DNA of 64,000 nucleotides from Variovorax ginsengisoli (GCF_030486595.1 NZ_JAUJZH010000040.1:1-64000); one strand, 5' to 3'. Numbered from the stretch's first letter, positions 1 to 9,430 are shown. Notes: generated from the sequence alone by a model not told the origin. Numbers and translations: made by a program.

Positions 1-46
1 CCAAGCGCTCGACAGTCGGCTTATCACCCACGATCAATGTCTTCAT
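1..46 (-). CDS. N-terminus of a protein running off the left edge, possibly DNA topoisomerase III
   Basis: Only the first 15 codons are inside the window. They read MKTLIVGDKPTVERL on the minus strand, preceded by an AAGGAG ribosome site about seven bases before the ATG. The pattern MKTLI-x2-KP-[ST]-V resembles the start of type IA topoisomerase III (TOPRIM) proteins, but 15 residues cannot settle the family. A real gene start is likely; the product name is a guess. Confidence 0.35.
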   Translation of the reverse strand, partial: MKTLIVGDKPTVERL

Positions 47-360
47 CCACGACTCCTTGAAGTTCGTGGGACAACATCATATCTAATCTATTGAACGCAA
101 ATTGGTATGAGACCTGCTCCGAGCAGCCCGGCGTAGAAAGCCCTCGCTGCCTGGCCGCATCGTCCCCTGCGGCCTCCTCGGTTTGTTTCTACGGCCGGAC
201 GATGGCGAGCAATGAGGGTGAGTACGCAGCAGCTGGCCGAATCTTGCCGGCGACATCGCTAAAGGAACTGGAAGATGTGCCGATATAGAAGGAGCACGGC
301 CGGGGGTCGAGGTGGTTGTGCCCATAGAGAAGGCGCATGCGCCGGCAAGGGACAACAGCA
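47..360. other. Intergenic region between divergent genes
   Basis: About 314 bases separate the left-edge minus-strand gene from the HDOD gene. No convincing coding frame is present. A perfect 12-base palindrome, GGCGCATGCGCC, lies at 332-343 just upstream of the HDOD start codon. It could be an operator or chance in GC-rich DNA. Nothing else was recognised. Confidence 0.4.
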
Positions 361-1740
361 ATGTATTTCAACATCTTCCGACGGAAACGGGCTGAACCCG
401 CCGGGCCTCCCGCCGATCAGGCGACAGAGGCGTCGAGCTCGACCGGGCCAGCGCCTGAGGGAGGCTTTTTGACCTGCGCGCTTCAGCTCGACTCGGAAAG
501 ACACATCAAGGGCTGCAAGTTCGAGTGGCGCGCGGAGTCGGATGCTGCGAGCGGTTCCGAAAACTTCAGGACCTTGCTCACCACTCTGGCTTTGAACCTC
601 AGGGGCGCGAAGACGGCTTGGCGGCTGGGCAAGCTGGTGGTCTACATCGATGCCACCGCCGAAGGTCTGGGCTTCAAGGAACTGCAGGCCCTTCCGGCGG
701 ACCGTGTGGTTCTCTGTCTTCGCCTGGCCGAACTGGCCGACATGAAGCTGCGTCCCTCGCTGGAGGCGCTTCGTTCTCAGGGCTTTGGGGTCATGCTGTG
801 CGGTCAGGAGGTCTTGCCCCAAGCTCTCGAAGCGCCAGAACCAGTGCCATCGGAAACGGGGGATGAGCGATCCCGGATATCGGAGGACCAGTATGGCGGC
901 CTGTCCTTCATCACGCACCTGGACGTGCTCGACGGGCGCAAGGACTTGGTCGACGGCGCGCGACACCTTCGAGGGCCGGGAGAGCCGGCCGTTTTGCCAA
1001 TCGCCACCCGGATCGCAAATTGGCCCGAGTTCGACGCATGCGCCTCGCGCAAGCTCGACGCCTTCGTGGGCGGCGATTTGGCCATCGCGGCCGAGTTGGA
1101 GTCGGGCGCCCGCTTGCAACCGGAGTCTGTCCTCATCATCCGCGTCTTGCAGATGCTCCAGCGCAATGAGGACGTCCGTGAAGTCGAGGCTGCGTTGCGG
1201 ATCGATGAAGAGCTGACAGCCCGATTGCTACGCCACATCAACACGCTCGCCAGCAGCCACGACGTGGAGGTGCACTCGCTGCACCACGCGGTCGGTCTGC
1301 TCGGCTACGCGGCGTTGTTCCGGTGGTTGTCGCTGCTGCTGGCGACCAGCACCAAAGCCAGTGGCCTGGCGTACATGACCAAGAAGGCCATCATGCGCGG
1401 GCGTTTTGTCGAATTGATGGGGCAAGGCACGCTTCCGGCGGAAGAGTCGAACAATCTCTTCGTCGCAGGGATGTTCTCGCTGATCGACCGTGTGCTGGGT
1501 ATTCCCATGGAAGAAGTGTTGACCAAGGTGCAACTGCCCGGAGCGGTGCAGGAAGCCATCCGGACGCGTGGCGGCCTGTACGGGCAGTTCGTTGCGCTGG
1601 CCGAGACGTGCGAGATCGACGCCAGTGGGGCCGCAAGTCTGGCGAAGTCGGTCGGACTGAGTGCGGAGAGGGTCAATGCCTCACACCTTGCGGCAATGAC
1701 GTGGGCGATGGACGTAGATTCACGGGAAGCCACCCGCTAG
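361..1740 (+). CDS. HDOD-domain signalling protein with degenerate EAL-like N-terminus (YuxH/CdgJ type)
   Basis: The product is about 459 residues, starting MYFNIFRRKR at the ATG at 361; an ATG eight codons upstream is less likely because AAGGGA precedes the chosen one. The first 220 or so residues resemble the EAL-like part of YuxH-family proteins but lack an intact E-x-L phosphodiesterase signature, so c-di-GMP hydrolysis is not expected. From roughly residue 235 to 440 there is an HDOD region, seen in a helix-rich segment around 'LLRHINTLASS' and 'HAVGLLGYAALFRWLSLLL'. HDOD proteins act as non-catalytic scaffolds in signalling and motility control. The partner cannot be told from the neighbours. 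Confidence 0.8.
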   Translation: MYFNIFRRKRAEPAGPPADQATEASSSTGPAPEGGFLTCALQLDSERHIKGCKFEWRAESDAASGSENFRTLLTTLALNLRGAKTAWRLGKLVVYIDATAEGLGFKELQALPADRVVLCLRLAELADMKLRPSLEALRSQGFGVMLCGQEVLPQALEAPEPVPSETGDERSRISEDQYGGLSFITHLDVLDGRKDLVDGARHLRGPGEPAVLPIATRIANWPEFDACASRKLDAFVGGDLAIAAELESGARLQPESVLIIRVLQMLQRNEDVREVEAALRIDEELTARLLRHINTLASSHDVEVHSLHHAVGLLGYAALFRWLSLLLATSTKASGLAYMTKKAIMRGRFVELMGQGTLPAEESNNLFVAGMFSLIDRVLGIPMEEVLTKVQLPGAVQEAIRTRGGLYGQFVALAETCEIDASGAASLAKSVGLSAERVNASHLAAMTWAMDVDSREATR

Positions 1741-1892
1741 ACAGGAGCTTCCCATCGCCCGAGCACAGCCCCCGCAACTGCGCGAGACGGTGGTGGCCGT
1801 AGGGGTCAGTGCCGACGCCGTCCGGCAACATCTGGGAAAGCCGCAGAAGTAGGTGCCCAGGCAGGGCGCTTCAGCCGACCGTGGACTTGCCC

Positions 1893-2249
1893 CTATCGCG
1901 CCGAAGTCTGTTTGCAGTCCGCGGCCGACCCCCTGCAGTCGTCCTGACGCGAGCGTGCCGAGGGATCGAGGCCGGGCTTCGCTCGATCGCCCGGACGTCG
2001 ATCCGCCGGGGGGCGCTCGGCCAGGCCCGGATCGATCTGACGCGGGGCAGGCTCCGCCATCTTGGGGTCGCCCGACGGCGGGGGCCTCACGACCATCGCC
2101 GGGTCGGCGCCCGACCGCTGGCTTTCCGACCCTGGCCGTGCGGACGGCTTGGGAAGTGGCTGCGCGGCCACGAGACTGATCGACAACGCCATTGCCGCCA
2201 CGCCAAGCAGGACGCAGGCGCGTGAACATGCGAAATCGCTCCTTTCCAC
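1893..2249 (-). CDS. Small proline-rich exported protein, hypothetical
   Basis: This frame encodes a signal peptide (VLLGVAAMALSISLVAA, probable cleavage before QPLPK) followed by a proline-, arginine- and aspartate-rich tail of about 85 residues with no known domain. The frame opens with GTG at 2249. A much stronger ribosome site (AAAGGAG) sits before an ATG at 2227-2229 that is in a different frame and would give MFTR followed by nonsense. This suggests a two-base loss in the CGCGC run after that ATG, or a GTG start. The function is unknown. Confidence 0.45.
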   Translation of the reverse strand: MERSDFACSRACVLLGVAAMALSISLVAAQPLPKPSARPGSESQRSGADPAMVVRPPPSGDPKMAEPAPRQIDPGLAERPPADRRPGDRAKPGLDPSARSRQDDCRGSAADCKQTSAR

Positions 2250-2319
2250 CTGACAGCGTCAGCCGCGCTGTGAGTCGCGTTCGGCCGCACCACCCCGCAC
2301 AGCGCCCAGTCGCCTTCGG

Positions 2320-2727
2320 TCAACGCGCCCGGCGGGTGAATAGCACGAGCGCTGCGGACAGCACGGCGCCCCCGATGGCCGCCATCTTGACGGCGCGGAC
2401 CGGGTTTTCATGGATGTATTCGGCAGCGCTCGACTTGGTGGTCTCGAACTGCGTCTTGACAGCCTGCAACTTGCGGCCGGCCGCATCAACCGCATCGTGG
2501 GCGTAGGCCTTCGTCGCATTGACAGCTTGCACGCCGGCGCGCTGGACCTGCTCGGCGGCCTTCGCGACGGACTGGCGGGTTTGGCCGGCCACATCGGAAA
2601 CGGCCTCCTTGACCGCCTGTCCTGCCTCGGCCGCCGATGGCTTGAATCCGGCGACCATGGGGGATGCGGAAGCTGTGATCCCGCTCGTGGTGCTCGGGGT
2701 TTCCGAGAAAGTTGCTTCGTCGCTCAT
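2320..2727 (-). CDS. ElaB/YqjD/DUF883-like membrane-anchored protein
   Basis: The product is 135 residues, starting MSDEATFSET, with GGAGG five bases before the ATG. It has a disordered N-terminus and a long amphipathic helix rich in A, K, Q and V (about residues 35-100). A conserved-looking 'AAEYIHENPVRAVKMAAIGG' segment leads into one C-terminal transmembrane helix ending in a basic FTRRAR tail. That arrangement is typical of the YqjD/ElaB/DUF883 family, which in E. coli are tail-anchored inner-membrane proteins that bind ribosomes in stationary phase. Whether this protein binds ribosomes is inference. Confidence 0.75.
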   Translation of the reverse strand: MSDEATFSETPSTTSGITASASPMVAGFKPSAAEAGQAVKEAVSDVAGQTRQSVAKAAEQVQRAGVQAVNATKAYAHDAVDAAGRKLQAVKTQFETTKSSAAEYIHENPVRAVKMAAIGGAVLSAALVLFTRRAR

Positions 2728-2848
2728 GATGACCTCCAAAAACTGCTCTGCTGGACAGCTCATCTTGGGTGTTTCCGGACTCGACCATGTCTGAACGCAT
2801 CCCCTCTTGCTGTAGGCCCGGACGCGCGCCTTTGAGTTCTCGTGCGGC

Positions 2849-3870
2849 CTATGCGCAGGTGTATGAGGACGCTGCCTGGGGATTCCCTCCGATGAAGGTC
2901 GCTTTTGCAGGATAGAGGCGCAGCGGCCGGGTCGACGTCGGCGCCGAGGGCGTGGCAGGAGCGCTGACATCGATGCGATCCGGAGAGTTGCCATTCTCGA
3001 CCCAGTCCGTGAGTGCGCCGTAGAGCTTCGCACCGCTCCCCGTAGCGTTGACGAAGGATGTCGTCGCCATGGTCGGATCCTGCAGTTCCAGCGCGACCAT
3101 GTCGGCGGCGATCGTGAACGGCGTCGGCCCGCCGAGGCGCCGAGGGCGGTTCCACGTGTGAGGCCGTACCACCGCTGCTTGCCCGTCGACTCGAGGCCGA
3201 AGCCGTTGTCGGTGCCCGGCGCGGGGACGGAACCGTCCGCGGACTGGCCATACCAGATCTTGTTCATGGCCTGCGCCTGCAGCTGCGTCACGCAGCTGGT
3301 GTCCGGTGCCGTGCCGCCGGCGGACGCACAAAGAACGGCGGGATCGAGCGTAGGATCGTAGTGGCACTGTGCCGGGTCGGGGATGTAGCCCAGGTGCACG
3401 CCTCCGACCACGTCGCAGGCGTTGATGGCGGCGTTCCCCATCGACGCCGCCTGCGCAGTGGTGAGTGGCACACCACCGAGATCTCGCCTCTGCGGATAGA
3501 GCTCGGCGGTAATGAACTTGCTCCAGTTCACGACCGGTGCGCCCGCCAGGATGCCGTCGAAATCCGCCGGGTTGGCTTGCGCTTCCATGTGACCTTGGCG
3601 GCCGCCGGTCGAGAAGCCGTTTCAGTAGGCATGGCGTGCTGGCGATCCTTAATAGGCTTGAGTGAGAGGCTTCGTCTTGACTGCCATCTCGTGAATGCCG
3701 CGTTGCGCAAAGTCCTTCCACAAGACCGTGTTGATGATGCCGTCCGGATTCATCGCGAACGAGCCGCCATTCGCGGTATTCGCATGGCCCGTATCGGTGC
3801 TGGCTGAGACTGCCCCCTCGACCATGGCCGTCGAAGCCGGAGAGCCGCCGTGTGCTGGTGCGCGAGTTCA
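2849..3870 (-). pseudogene. Tannase/feruloyl esterase family remnant with nonsense codons and a frameshift
   Basis: The minus strand can be read as a tannase-family esterase (aromatic ester hydrolysis, normally secreted, usually 500 residues or more). From about 3830 the frame reads TDTGH, FAQRGIHEM and KTKPLTQAY, then a TAA at 3649-3651, GSPARHAY, a TGA at 3622-3624, then NGFSTGGRQGH with the nucleophile-serine motif. Downstream it keeps 'DFDGILAGAPVVNWSK' and cysteine-bearing segments, then shifts frame near 3130 and ends with 'FIGGNPQAASSYTCA'. The N-terminal third is missing. Two nonsense codons (apparently TAC to TAA and TGG to TGA), a frameshift and the truncation mark real decay. Confidence 0.75.
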
Positions 3871-3903
3871 TGCACTGAGACCGAGGCCTCTTTGGGTCGG
3901 CGT

Positions 3904-6672
3904 TCAGCCGATCAACCTCAAGCCCGGCGGCAAGGCTTCGCCGAACACGCCGCGTTCACCGGCTTCGTCGAGCGGAACGACCTCGCGCACTCGGGCGATC
4001 CACGGCGCCGGAGCCCGATGGGCCTCGAGCCGGGCGATGACTCGTTCGCGCGCTTCGAGCGACAGGTCGCGAGCACGATCACCGCTCAGACGGGCCAGGT
4101 TGGCAGCGGCGGCGGCGGCGCCTTCGACTCTTCTCCAGTCCAGCGCGAGCAGGGCGTCGAGCCAGGCGACGGCGGCGGCGGCCGGCACCACGCCATGGGC
4201 GCTGCCGTACAGAGGGGCGCGCGCACCGATACGGCCGATGGCCCACAGCGTCCAGGTGTCGCGGGCCTGAGGATCGCCTGCGGCGCCCGGTCGCTGCAGG
4301 CGCTCGACCAGCCAGTCGCCGATCTCAACCTTGTGATCGGCCGGGATGCGTTCGAGCGAAGCGCCCATACGCACCATGTCGTCCCAGCCCCCCTTGACGA
4401 GCCGCGGTGGTCTTGCGTGGATGCCCGCCTCTTCGCCACGCAGGTTGATCGCGAAATCCTCGAGCAGCCGCGCCTGGGCTGCGTCGTCCAACCCGCCGGC
4501 AACGCGGCGCCACAGCGTCCACCATTCGGCATCGACTTGGCGATCGCGGCTGTGCTGCACGCCCTGCTCGAAAATCGACCACAACTGTTCGATGCGCCAG
4601 CCGTCGAGCGCGTCGCCGAATCCCGGCCGCAGGCACCAGCCGGCCAGGCTCAGCCACAGACGTTCGTGGTCGGCCGATCGGTGGCGGCCACGCGCGCGTT
4701 GCCATAGCGCGTCGAACAGCGGACGCAGCAGCGCGGTCGGCCAGCGCTCGCGGCTGCCGAGCAGGGCTTCGAGTTGCGTGCGCAACTGCTTGACGGCCTT
4801 GGGTCCGACCTCGCGGTCGCGGGCGCCGAAGACGCGCTCGATGCATTCGAGCGCCTCCCCAAAGCGCGCTGGCAGTCCGGCCCCGGCGGATGCCGGGGCA
4901 GTCGAATCGGTGCGCAGCTGGAACTCGAGCTTCCAGCGCTGCATCGGGTCGCTGGCGGAGATGCAGTGCACCTCGAGCGTCCCAACCTCGGTCAGCATCG
5001 TCACCAGCTGTACGGGAATGTGGCGTCGCGCGGTGCCGCCATCGGCCCGCACCACGGTGGCAACCGGCGGCAGCGGCTGCACATCGCGCTCGCGGAGATC
5101 AACCAGTTCGCCGGCCAGCGGCGTGGGCTGGCCCGCGCCACCGGCCGTGGTCGAAACGAGGCGGAAGCGTACCGGTTCGCCGACGCGCAGCTCGAAGTTC
5201 CGGCCTTCGAGGCGAATCTCGCGGCCTTCTTCGCTGCCATGCGGCAGCACGCAGACGGCTCGCCCCTTGCCGTCGTCGATCGGCAGAAAGTAGCTGCGCG
5301 CCGAACCGCCGCCGATCTTCGGCGCCAAGCCGCGCCGCGCCAGCGCGTAGGCAACCGCGCCGCGCGCGATCGCGACGTCCGGGTCGGCGTTGTGCAGCGT
5401 CTGCAGCGGCGCGCCGCGCCACGCGCCGAGCGTCGCGTGAAGACGCGCGGCAATCGCATCGGCACGGAACACGCCGCCGTTGAGCAGCAGCGCGTCGGGC
5501 AAGCCGGCCGACGCGTGCTGTTGCAGGAAGCCGGCGATATGGCGCGTCACGGCCGGATCGCTGGCGTAGGGCAGGCCGAACGCGACCAGGCCGCTGGCGC
5601 GCTCGCGCCGCGGCAGTTCGGTCGCCGCCACCTGCGGAAAGAAGCCATCGACCACGATGCGCTCGACCTCTTCGCGGCTCAGCGTCACCGAGCGTGCGCC
5701 GCCGACCAGGCGCGAACCCGCGCCGAGCAATGTGAGCTGCGCGCTGGCCGGCGCGTCGGCGGCAAGGAGCCGTTCCTTGGCGGCGCGACAGCGCTCGACC
5801 AGCTGAGACAGCTGGCCGGCCGACACGCGTGCCGCGGTCTGGCCCGCCGCCGTGTCGAGTCTGGCTTCAACCAGATGCGCGAGGGCCAGGTCCATGTTGT
5901 CGCCACCGAGCATCAGGTGGCGGCCGACCGCAATGCGCTCGAGCCGTGGCTCGCCCCCATCCCAGTCGACGCGCACCAGGCTCAGGTCGGTGGTGCCGCC
6001 GCCGACATCGCACACCAGCACCAGCCGAGTGCGCTCCAGCGCCTTGCCGAGCGCGTCGCGGTGGCGGAACAGCCAGTCGTACAGCGCCGCCTGGGGTTCT
6101 TCGAGCAGGCGCAGCAGCGGCAGGCCGGCGTCGCGTGCCGCTTCGACGGTCAGGGCGCGCGCCGCGTCGTCGAACGAGGCCGGCACCGTCAGCACCAGCT
6201 CCTGGTGCTCGAGCAAGGCCGTCGGATAGCGATGGTTCCAGGCCGCGCGCAGGTGCGCGAGGTAGCTCGCGCTGGCCTCCACCGGGGAGACCTTCGACAC
6301 ATCGGCCGCTGCGCCCCAGGGCAGGATGGGCGCCAGCCGGTCGACTGCGGCATGTGACAGCCAGCTCTTCGCGCTGACCACCAGCCGCCCGGGCACCTGG
6401 GCACCGAGTTGACGCGCCAGGCTGCCGATCACGGCCGCGTTGCCGGCGGCGTCCGGCGCCCAAGGCAGCGCCAAGTCACCCAGCGCCAGTTCGCCCGGCG
6501 CCGGGTGGTAGCGCATCGAGGGCAGCAGCGGCCGCGCCGCCACCTCGCCGGGCGCGACCAGCTGTTCGATGTCGAACAAGCGGATGGCGTCCACGCGGCC
6601 TTGCGCTGGCGCGCAGGCGACGACGGTGTGCGTGGTACCGAGGTCGATGCCGACCGTCCAGGCGGCGCTCAT
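3904..6672 (-). CDS. Hsp70-family (DnaK-like) protein with long C-terminal extension
   Basis: The product is about 922 residues, starting MSAAWTVGIDLGTTHT. The Hsp70 ATPase domain fills roughly residues 1-480. Phosphate loops are IDLGTTHT near the start and DVGGGTTDLS near 215, and the adenosine-side motif LLNGGVFRADAIA lies near 400. In place of a canonical substrate-binding domain it carries a divergent beta region (about 480-600) and a long helical C-terminus with repeated W-x-L-W patterns, as in the DUF3731-type Hsp70 relatives. It is the last of three same-strand genes (DUF2760, Hsp70, long Hsp70) and starts 25 bases after the shorter Hsp70 gene. The client is unknown; no J-protein or GrpE lies nearby. 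Confidence 0.85.
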   Translation of the reverse strand: MSAAWTVGIDLGTTHTVVACAPAQGRVDAIRLFDIEQLVAPGEVAARPLLPSMRYHPAPGELALGDLALPWAPDAAGNAAVIGSLARQLGAQVPGRLVVSAKSWLSHAAVDRLAPILPWGAAADVSKVSPVEASASYLAHLRAAWNHRYPTALLEHQELVLTVPASFDDAARALTVEAARDAGLPLLRLLEEPQAALYDWLFRHRDALGKALERTRLVLVCDVGGGTTDLSLVRVDWDGGEPRLERIAVGRHLMLGGDNMDLALAHLVEARLDTAAGQTAARVSAGQLSQLVERCRAAKERLLAADAPASAQLTLLGAGSRLVGGARSVTLSREEVERIVVDGFFPQVAATELPRRERASGLVAFGLPYASDPAVTRHIAGFLQQHASAGLPDALLLNGGVFRADAIAARLHATLGAWRGAPLQTLHNADPDVAIARGAVAYALARRGLAPKIGGGSARSYFLPIDDGKGRAVCVLPHGSEEGREIRLEGRNFELRVGEPVRFRLVSTTAGGAGQPTPLAGELVDLRERDVQPLPPVATVVRADGGTARRHIPVQLVTMLTEVGTLEVHCISASDPMQRWKLEFQLRTDSTAPASAGAGLPARFGEALECIERVFGARDREVGPKAVKQLRTQLEALLGSRERWPTALLRPLFDALWQRARGRHRSADHERLWLSLAGWCLRPGFGDALDGWRIEQLWSIFEQGVQHSRDRQVDAEWWTLWRRVAGGLDDAAQARLLEDFAINLRGEEAGIHARPPRLVKGGWDDMVRMGASLERIPADHKVEIGDWLVERLQRPGAAGDPQARDTWTLWAIGRIGARAPLYGSAHGVVPAAAAVAWLDALLALDWRRVEGAAAAAANLARLSGDRARDLSLEARERVIARLEAHRAPAPWIARVREVVPLDEAGERGVFGEALPPGLRLIG

Positions 6673-6697
6673 GAGAAGACCAACCGGCGGCGGCCCG

Positions 6698-8572
6698 CTA
6701 CGCGTCCTGCCGGCGCTCGCCGCGCACATCGAATTCGATCTTCCAGCGTTCGTCGCCACTGCGCGGCACCGCTTCGAGTTCGAGCGTGCCGGCTTCCGTC
6801 ACGCGGGCGTGCAGCCGCACGGGCACCACCTCGCCGGGGCTGCGGCCTTCGGGCGACAGCGTGGCCGAGAGGGGGGCGAGCTCCTGCAGTTCCTCGGGCG
6901 CCCAGGCGCCGATCAGCGTGCCGACCACGTCCTGGCGTCGCACCGATGAGGCGTAGAAGCGGAAGTGCACCGGCTCACCGATCACCAGCCCGAGTTCGAG
7001 CCCGGGCAGCTCGGCCTCGGTGCCTTCTTCCATGCCGAACGGTGCCACGCACAGCGCCTCCACCGGCGGTTCGATCCCGGGCACCGCGGGCATCGACGAT
7101 TCGACCCCGACGTAGTACGCGAATGCGGTGCCTCCGCGGATGCGCACACCGTGGCCGTGCCGCACATAGCCGTAGTAGGCGGCGCCGCGCGCCACCGCCA
7201 GGTCGAGGTCAGCGCCGGCCAGGAGCCGCGCCGGCGCGGCCCCCTCGGCGGCAAGCCACCCGTTGACGGTCGCCAGCGTGCGATCGGCCAGCAGCGCCGA
7301 CTTGAAGACGCCGCCGTTGAACAGCACCGCGGTTGGATGCAGGAAGCTGGCGCCTTCCGCGCCCTTGCCGATGCGGTCGTCGAAGCCCTCCAGTTCGGCC
7401 ACCGCGCCGAGCTGCCGGCCGAGGAACGCCGCCAGGTGACGCGTGACGGCCGCATCCTGTGCATACGGAAGACCGAGCTGCGCCAGGCCGGCGCGCAAGC
7501 GACTCATCGGCCGTGCCGAAGCCTCGACCTGCGGGAAGAAGCCGTCGACGATCGTCATGCCCACTTCGTCGGCCGTCAGCTCGGTACGGATCGAGCCGCC
7601 GATCAACTTGCTGCCGCGGCTGGGCACGACGATGGGTTGCGCGGCGGTGTCGGCCGGCCCGTCGGCAGCGCCGAGCAGGTCTTCCTTCGCGCTGCGGCAG
7701 GCATAGGTCAGCGCGCGCAGCTGCCACGCATCGAGAGTGGTGCCGGCAGCGGCCAGCTTGCGGGCGACGCCATGCGCCAGCGCCAGGTCCATGTTGTCGC
7801 CGCCGAGCAGGATGTGCTCGCCGACCGCGACTCGGTGCAATTCGAGGTTGCCGTCGCGTTCGAGCACGGCGATCAGCGAGAAGTCGCTGGTGCCGCCGCC
7901 GACGTCGATCACCAAGATGATGTCGCCCGGCTGCACCTGCTTGCGCCAGGCGCCGCCGCTGGCCTCGATCCAACTGTACAGCGCGGATTGCGGCTCTTCG
8001 AGCAGCGTCAGCGAACTGCAGCCCGCGGTCTTGGCGGCTTCGACCGTCAGCTCCCGCGCGGCGGGGTCGAACGACGCCGGGATCGTCACCGTCACATCCT
8101 GCTGCGCGAACGGCGCCTCGGGGTGCGCGTGGTCCCAGGCGTTGCGCACATGTTCCAGGTAATGCGTCGAGGCGTCGAGCGGCGACACCCGAGCCACCTC
8201 GGGCGGCGCGTCGTGCGGCAGGATCGAGGCGCGCCGGTCGACGCCAGGGTGGCAAAGCCAGCTCTTGGCGCTCGACACCAGCCGGATCGGCGTCGTCGCG
8301 CCGCGGCTGCGTGCCAGTTCGCCGACCACCTGCCGGCCGTCGGACGGCCAGGGCAACATCAGCTCACCGGCCGCCATTTCATCGGCATGCGGCAGGTACA
8401 GGAACGACGGCAACAACGACATCGATTCGACCGCACCGAGCGCGGTGAGCTGCGGAATCGGCAGCGTGCCGTGAACGGTGGCCTCGCCGTCGCTGCCGGC
8501 AATGTCGACGTAGGCCAGTGCACTGTGCGTGGTCCCGAGGTCGATGCCGATCGCAAAGCGCGGCCCGGTCAC
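6698..8572 (-). CDS. Hsp70-family (DnaK-like) ATPase, shorter paralogue
   Basis: The product is 624 residues with a GTG start, reading MTGPRFAIGIDLGTTHSALA. It carries all Hsp70 ATPase landmarks: IDLGTTHS, VTIPASFD, VIDVGGGTSDFS and VLFNGGVFKS. A beta-rich segment (about 510-620) follows, and the long lid of DnaK is absent. The start overlaps the stop of the upstream DUF2760 gene by four bases (GTGA), so translation is probably coupled. It resembles the larger downstream paralogue across the ATPase domain, including shared 'SAKSWL' and 'LLEEPQ' segments, so the pair probably arose by duplication and may act together. Confidence 0.87.
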   Translation of the reverse strand: MTGPRFAIGIDLGTTHSALAYVDIAGSDGEATVHGTLPIPQLTALGAVESMSLLPSFLYLPHADEMAAGELMLPWPSDGRQVVGELARSRGATTPIRLVSSAKSWLCHPGVDRRASILPHDAPPEVARVSPLDASTHYLEHVRNAWDHAHPEAPFAQQDVTVTIPASFDPAARELTVEAAKTAGCSSLTLLEEPQSALYSWIEASGGAWRKQVQPGDIILVIDVGGGTSDFSLIAVLERDGNLELHRVAVGEHILLGGDNMDLALAHGVARKLAAAGTTLDAWQLRALTYACRSAKEDLLGAADGPADTAAQPIVVPSRGSKLIGGSIRTELTADEVGMTIVDGFFPQVEASARPMSRLRAGLAQLGLPYAQDAAVTRHLAAFLGRQLGAVAELEGFDDRIGKGAEGASFLHPTAVLFNGGVFKSALLADRTLATVNGWLAAEGAAPARLLAGADLDLAVARGAAYYGYVRHGHGVRIRGGTAFAYYVGVESSMPAVPGIEPPVEALCVAPFGMEEGTEAELPGLELGLVIGEPVHFRFYASSVRRQDVVGTLIGAWAPEELQELAPLSATLSPEGRSPGEVVPVRLHARVTEAGTLELEAVPRSGDERWKIEFDVRGERRQDA

Positions 8573-9153
8573 AGCTCGACCTCCGCCGGCGCCACCACGC
8601 GCGCGTCGTGTCGCTCGGCCAGCTTGGGCAAGCGCACCTCGGTGACGCGCCAGCCGCGATGCCTCAGGCTGCCGGCAAAGGGCGGTTGACCGACCACGTT
8701 GCCAGTTACCCGGACCGCCGCGGCGTCGAAGCCCGCCTGCAACGTGACGCGGCTGCCTTCGGCCTCGTCGCGCACCGGCACGAGGCTGAAATGCTCGCGC
8801 AGCACCTTGGCGCAGCCTTCGTGCACCAAGCGTGCCGCCGCGCCGATCTGGGCGTCGGCATAGCCGCTGAGATCCTCGCCAACGAAATCGATCAACCGCG
8901 CCTCGCGCTGCAGCAGCGCGAGCAGCTGCAGCGCGGCGTCGGGGCTCAGTTCCTTCAGCACCGACGATGGGGGCGCCGTTGCAGCCGTTGGCGAAGCCGG
9001 AGTCGGTACAGCAGCGCCATCGCGCAGCGCGGCATACCGCGCAGCCAGATCTGCATTCGCCAACAAACCGAACAAGGCGCCGAATGCCAGTGGAATGCGG
9101 CGAAGCAGGGAGGGCTTGACACCGTCGGACGATGGGGGTTGCGTGCGGTTCAT
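8569..9153 (-). CDS. DUF2760 protein, first gene of an Hsp70 triad
   Basis: The product is 194 residues. The ATG at 9153 (MNRTQPPSSD) is chosen because GGAG lies six bases upstream; a TTG four codons earlier is in frame. The N-terminus has a hydrophobic stretch (IPLAFGALFGLLANADLA) that could anchor it. A low-complexity linker is followed by the DUF2760 core 'LLQREARLIDFVGEDLSGY', which continues to 'GWRVTEVRLPKL'. DUF2760 genes are commonly found beside two Hsp70-like genes, as here, so it may be a dedicated cofactor or client adaptor. No biochemical role is established. Confidence 0.8.
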   Translation of the reverse strand: MNRTQPPSSDGVKPSLLRRIPLAFGALFGLLANADLAARYAALRDGAAVPTPASPTAATAPPSSVLKELSPDAALQLLALLQREARLIDFVGEDLSGYADAQIGAAARLVHEGCAKVLREHFSLVPVRDEAEGSRVTLQAGFDAAAVRVTGNVVGQPPFAGSLRHRGWRVTEVRLPKLAERHDARVVAPAEVEL

Positions 9154-9327
9154 TGATTGCTCCAAATCGGCCGATCGGGCAGCTGCAGCCGCGATCGCCG
9201 GTTGTCAGGGCCCGGGCTTGCTGACGAGGTCAGGGCCGGGAATCGGATGTCGCCATGGACACATGGTGCAGCGCAGCATTGTAGGTGGGCGAAAGAAGCG
9301 AGTCGCCACTCTGGGCCGGGCCACGTC

Positions 9328-9343
9328 AACGGCTCAAGCCGTT
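9328..9343. promoter_or_regulatory. 16-base dyad between the DUF2760 and cyclase genes
   Basis: AACGGCT-CA-AGCCGTT is a perfect 7+7 inverted repeat in the 277-base gap downstream of the cyclase gene and upstream of the DUF2760 gene. The two-base centre is too short for a good hairpin loop, so a protein-binding site for the Hsp70 operon is more likely than a terminator. The function is inferred from position only. Confidence 0.3.
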
Positions 9344-9430
9344 CTGTCCAGGCTGGGCGCGTTCTCGAGCAGCGGAACGATTTCAGGCTCGGGATTGCGG
9401 CAGGAGGTCCGAACCGAACGCCTCCAACGA

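Noticed and set aside
332-343. The palindrome GGCGCATGCGCC as a firm operator
   Set aside because: Short GC-rich palindromes are common by chance here and there is no second copy.
4774-6357. A 527-codon plus-strand frame opposite the long Hsp70 gene
   Set aside because: It is an antisense shadow of a gene with clear ATPase motifs, and is rich in Arg, Ala and Gln with no domain.
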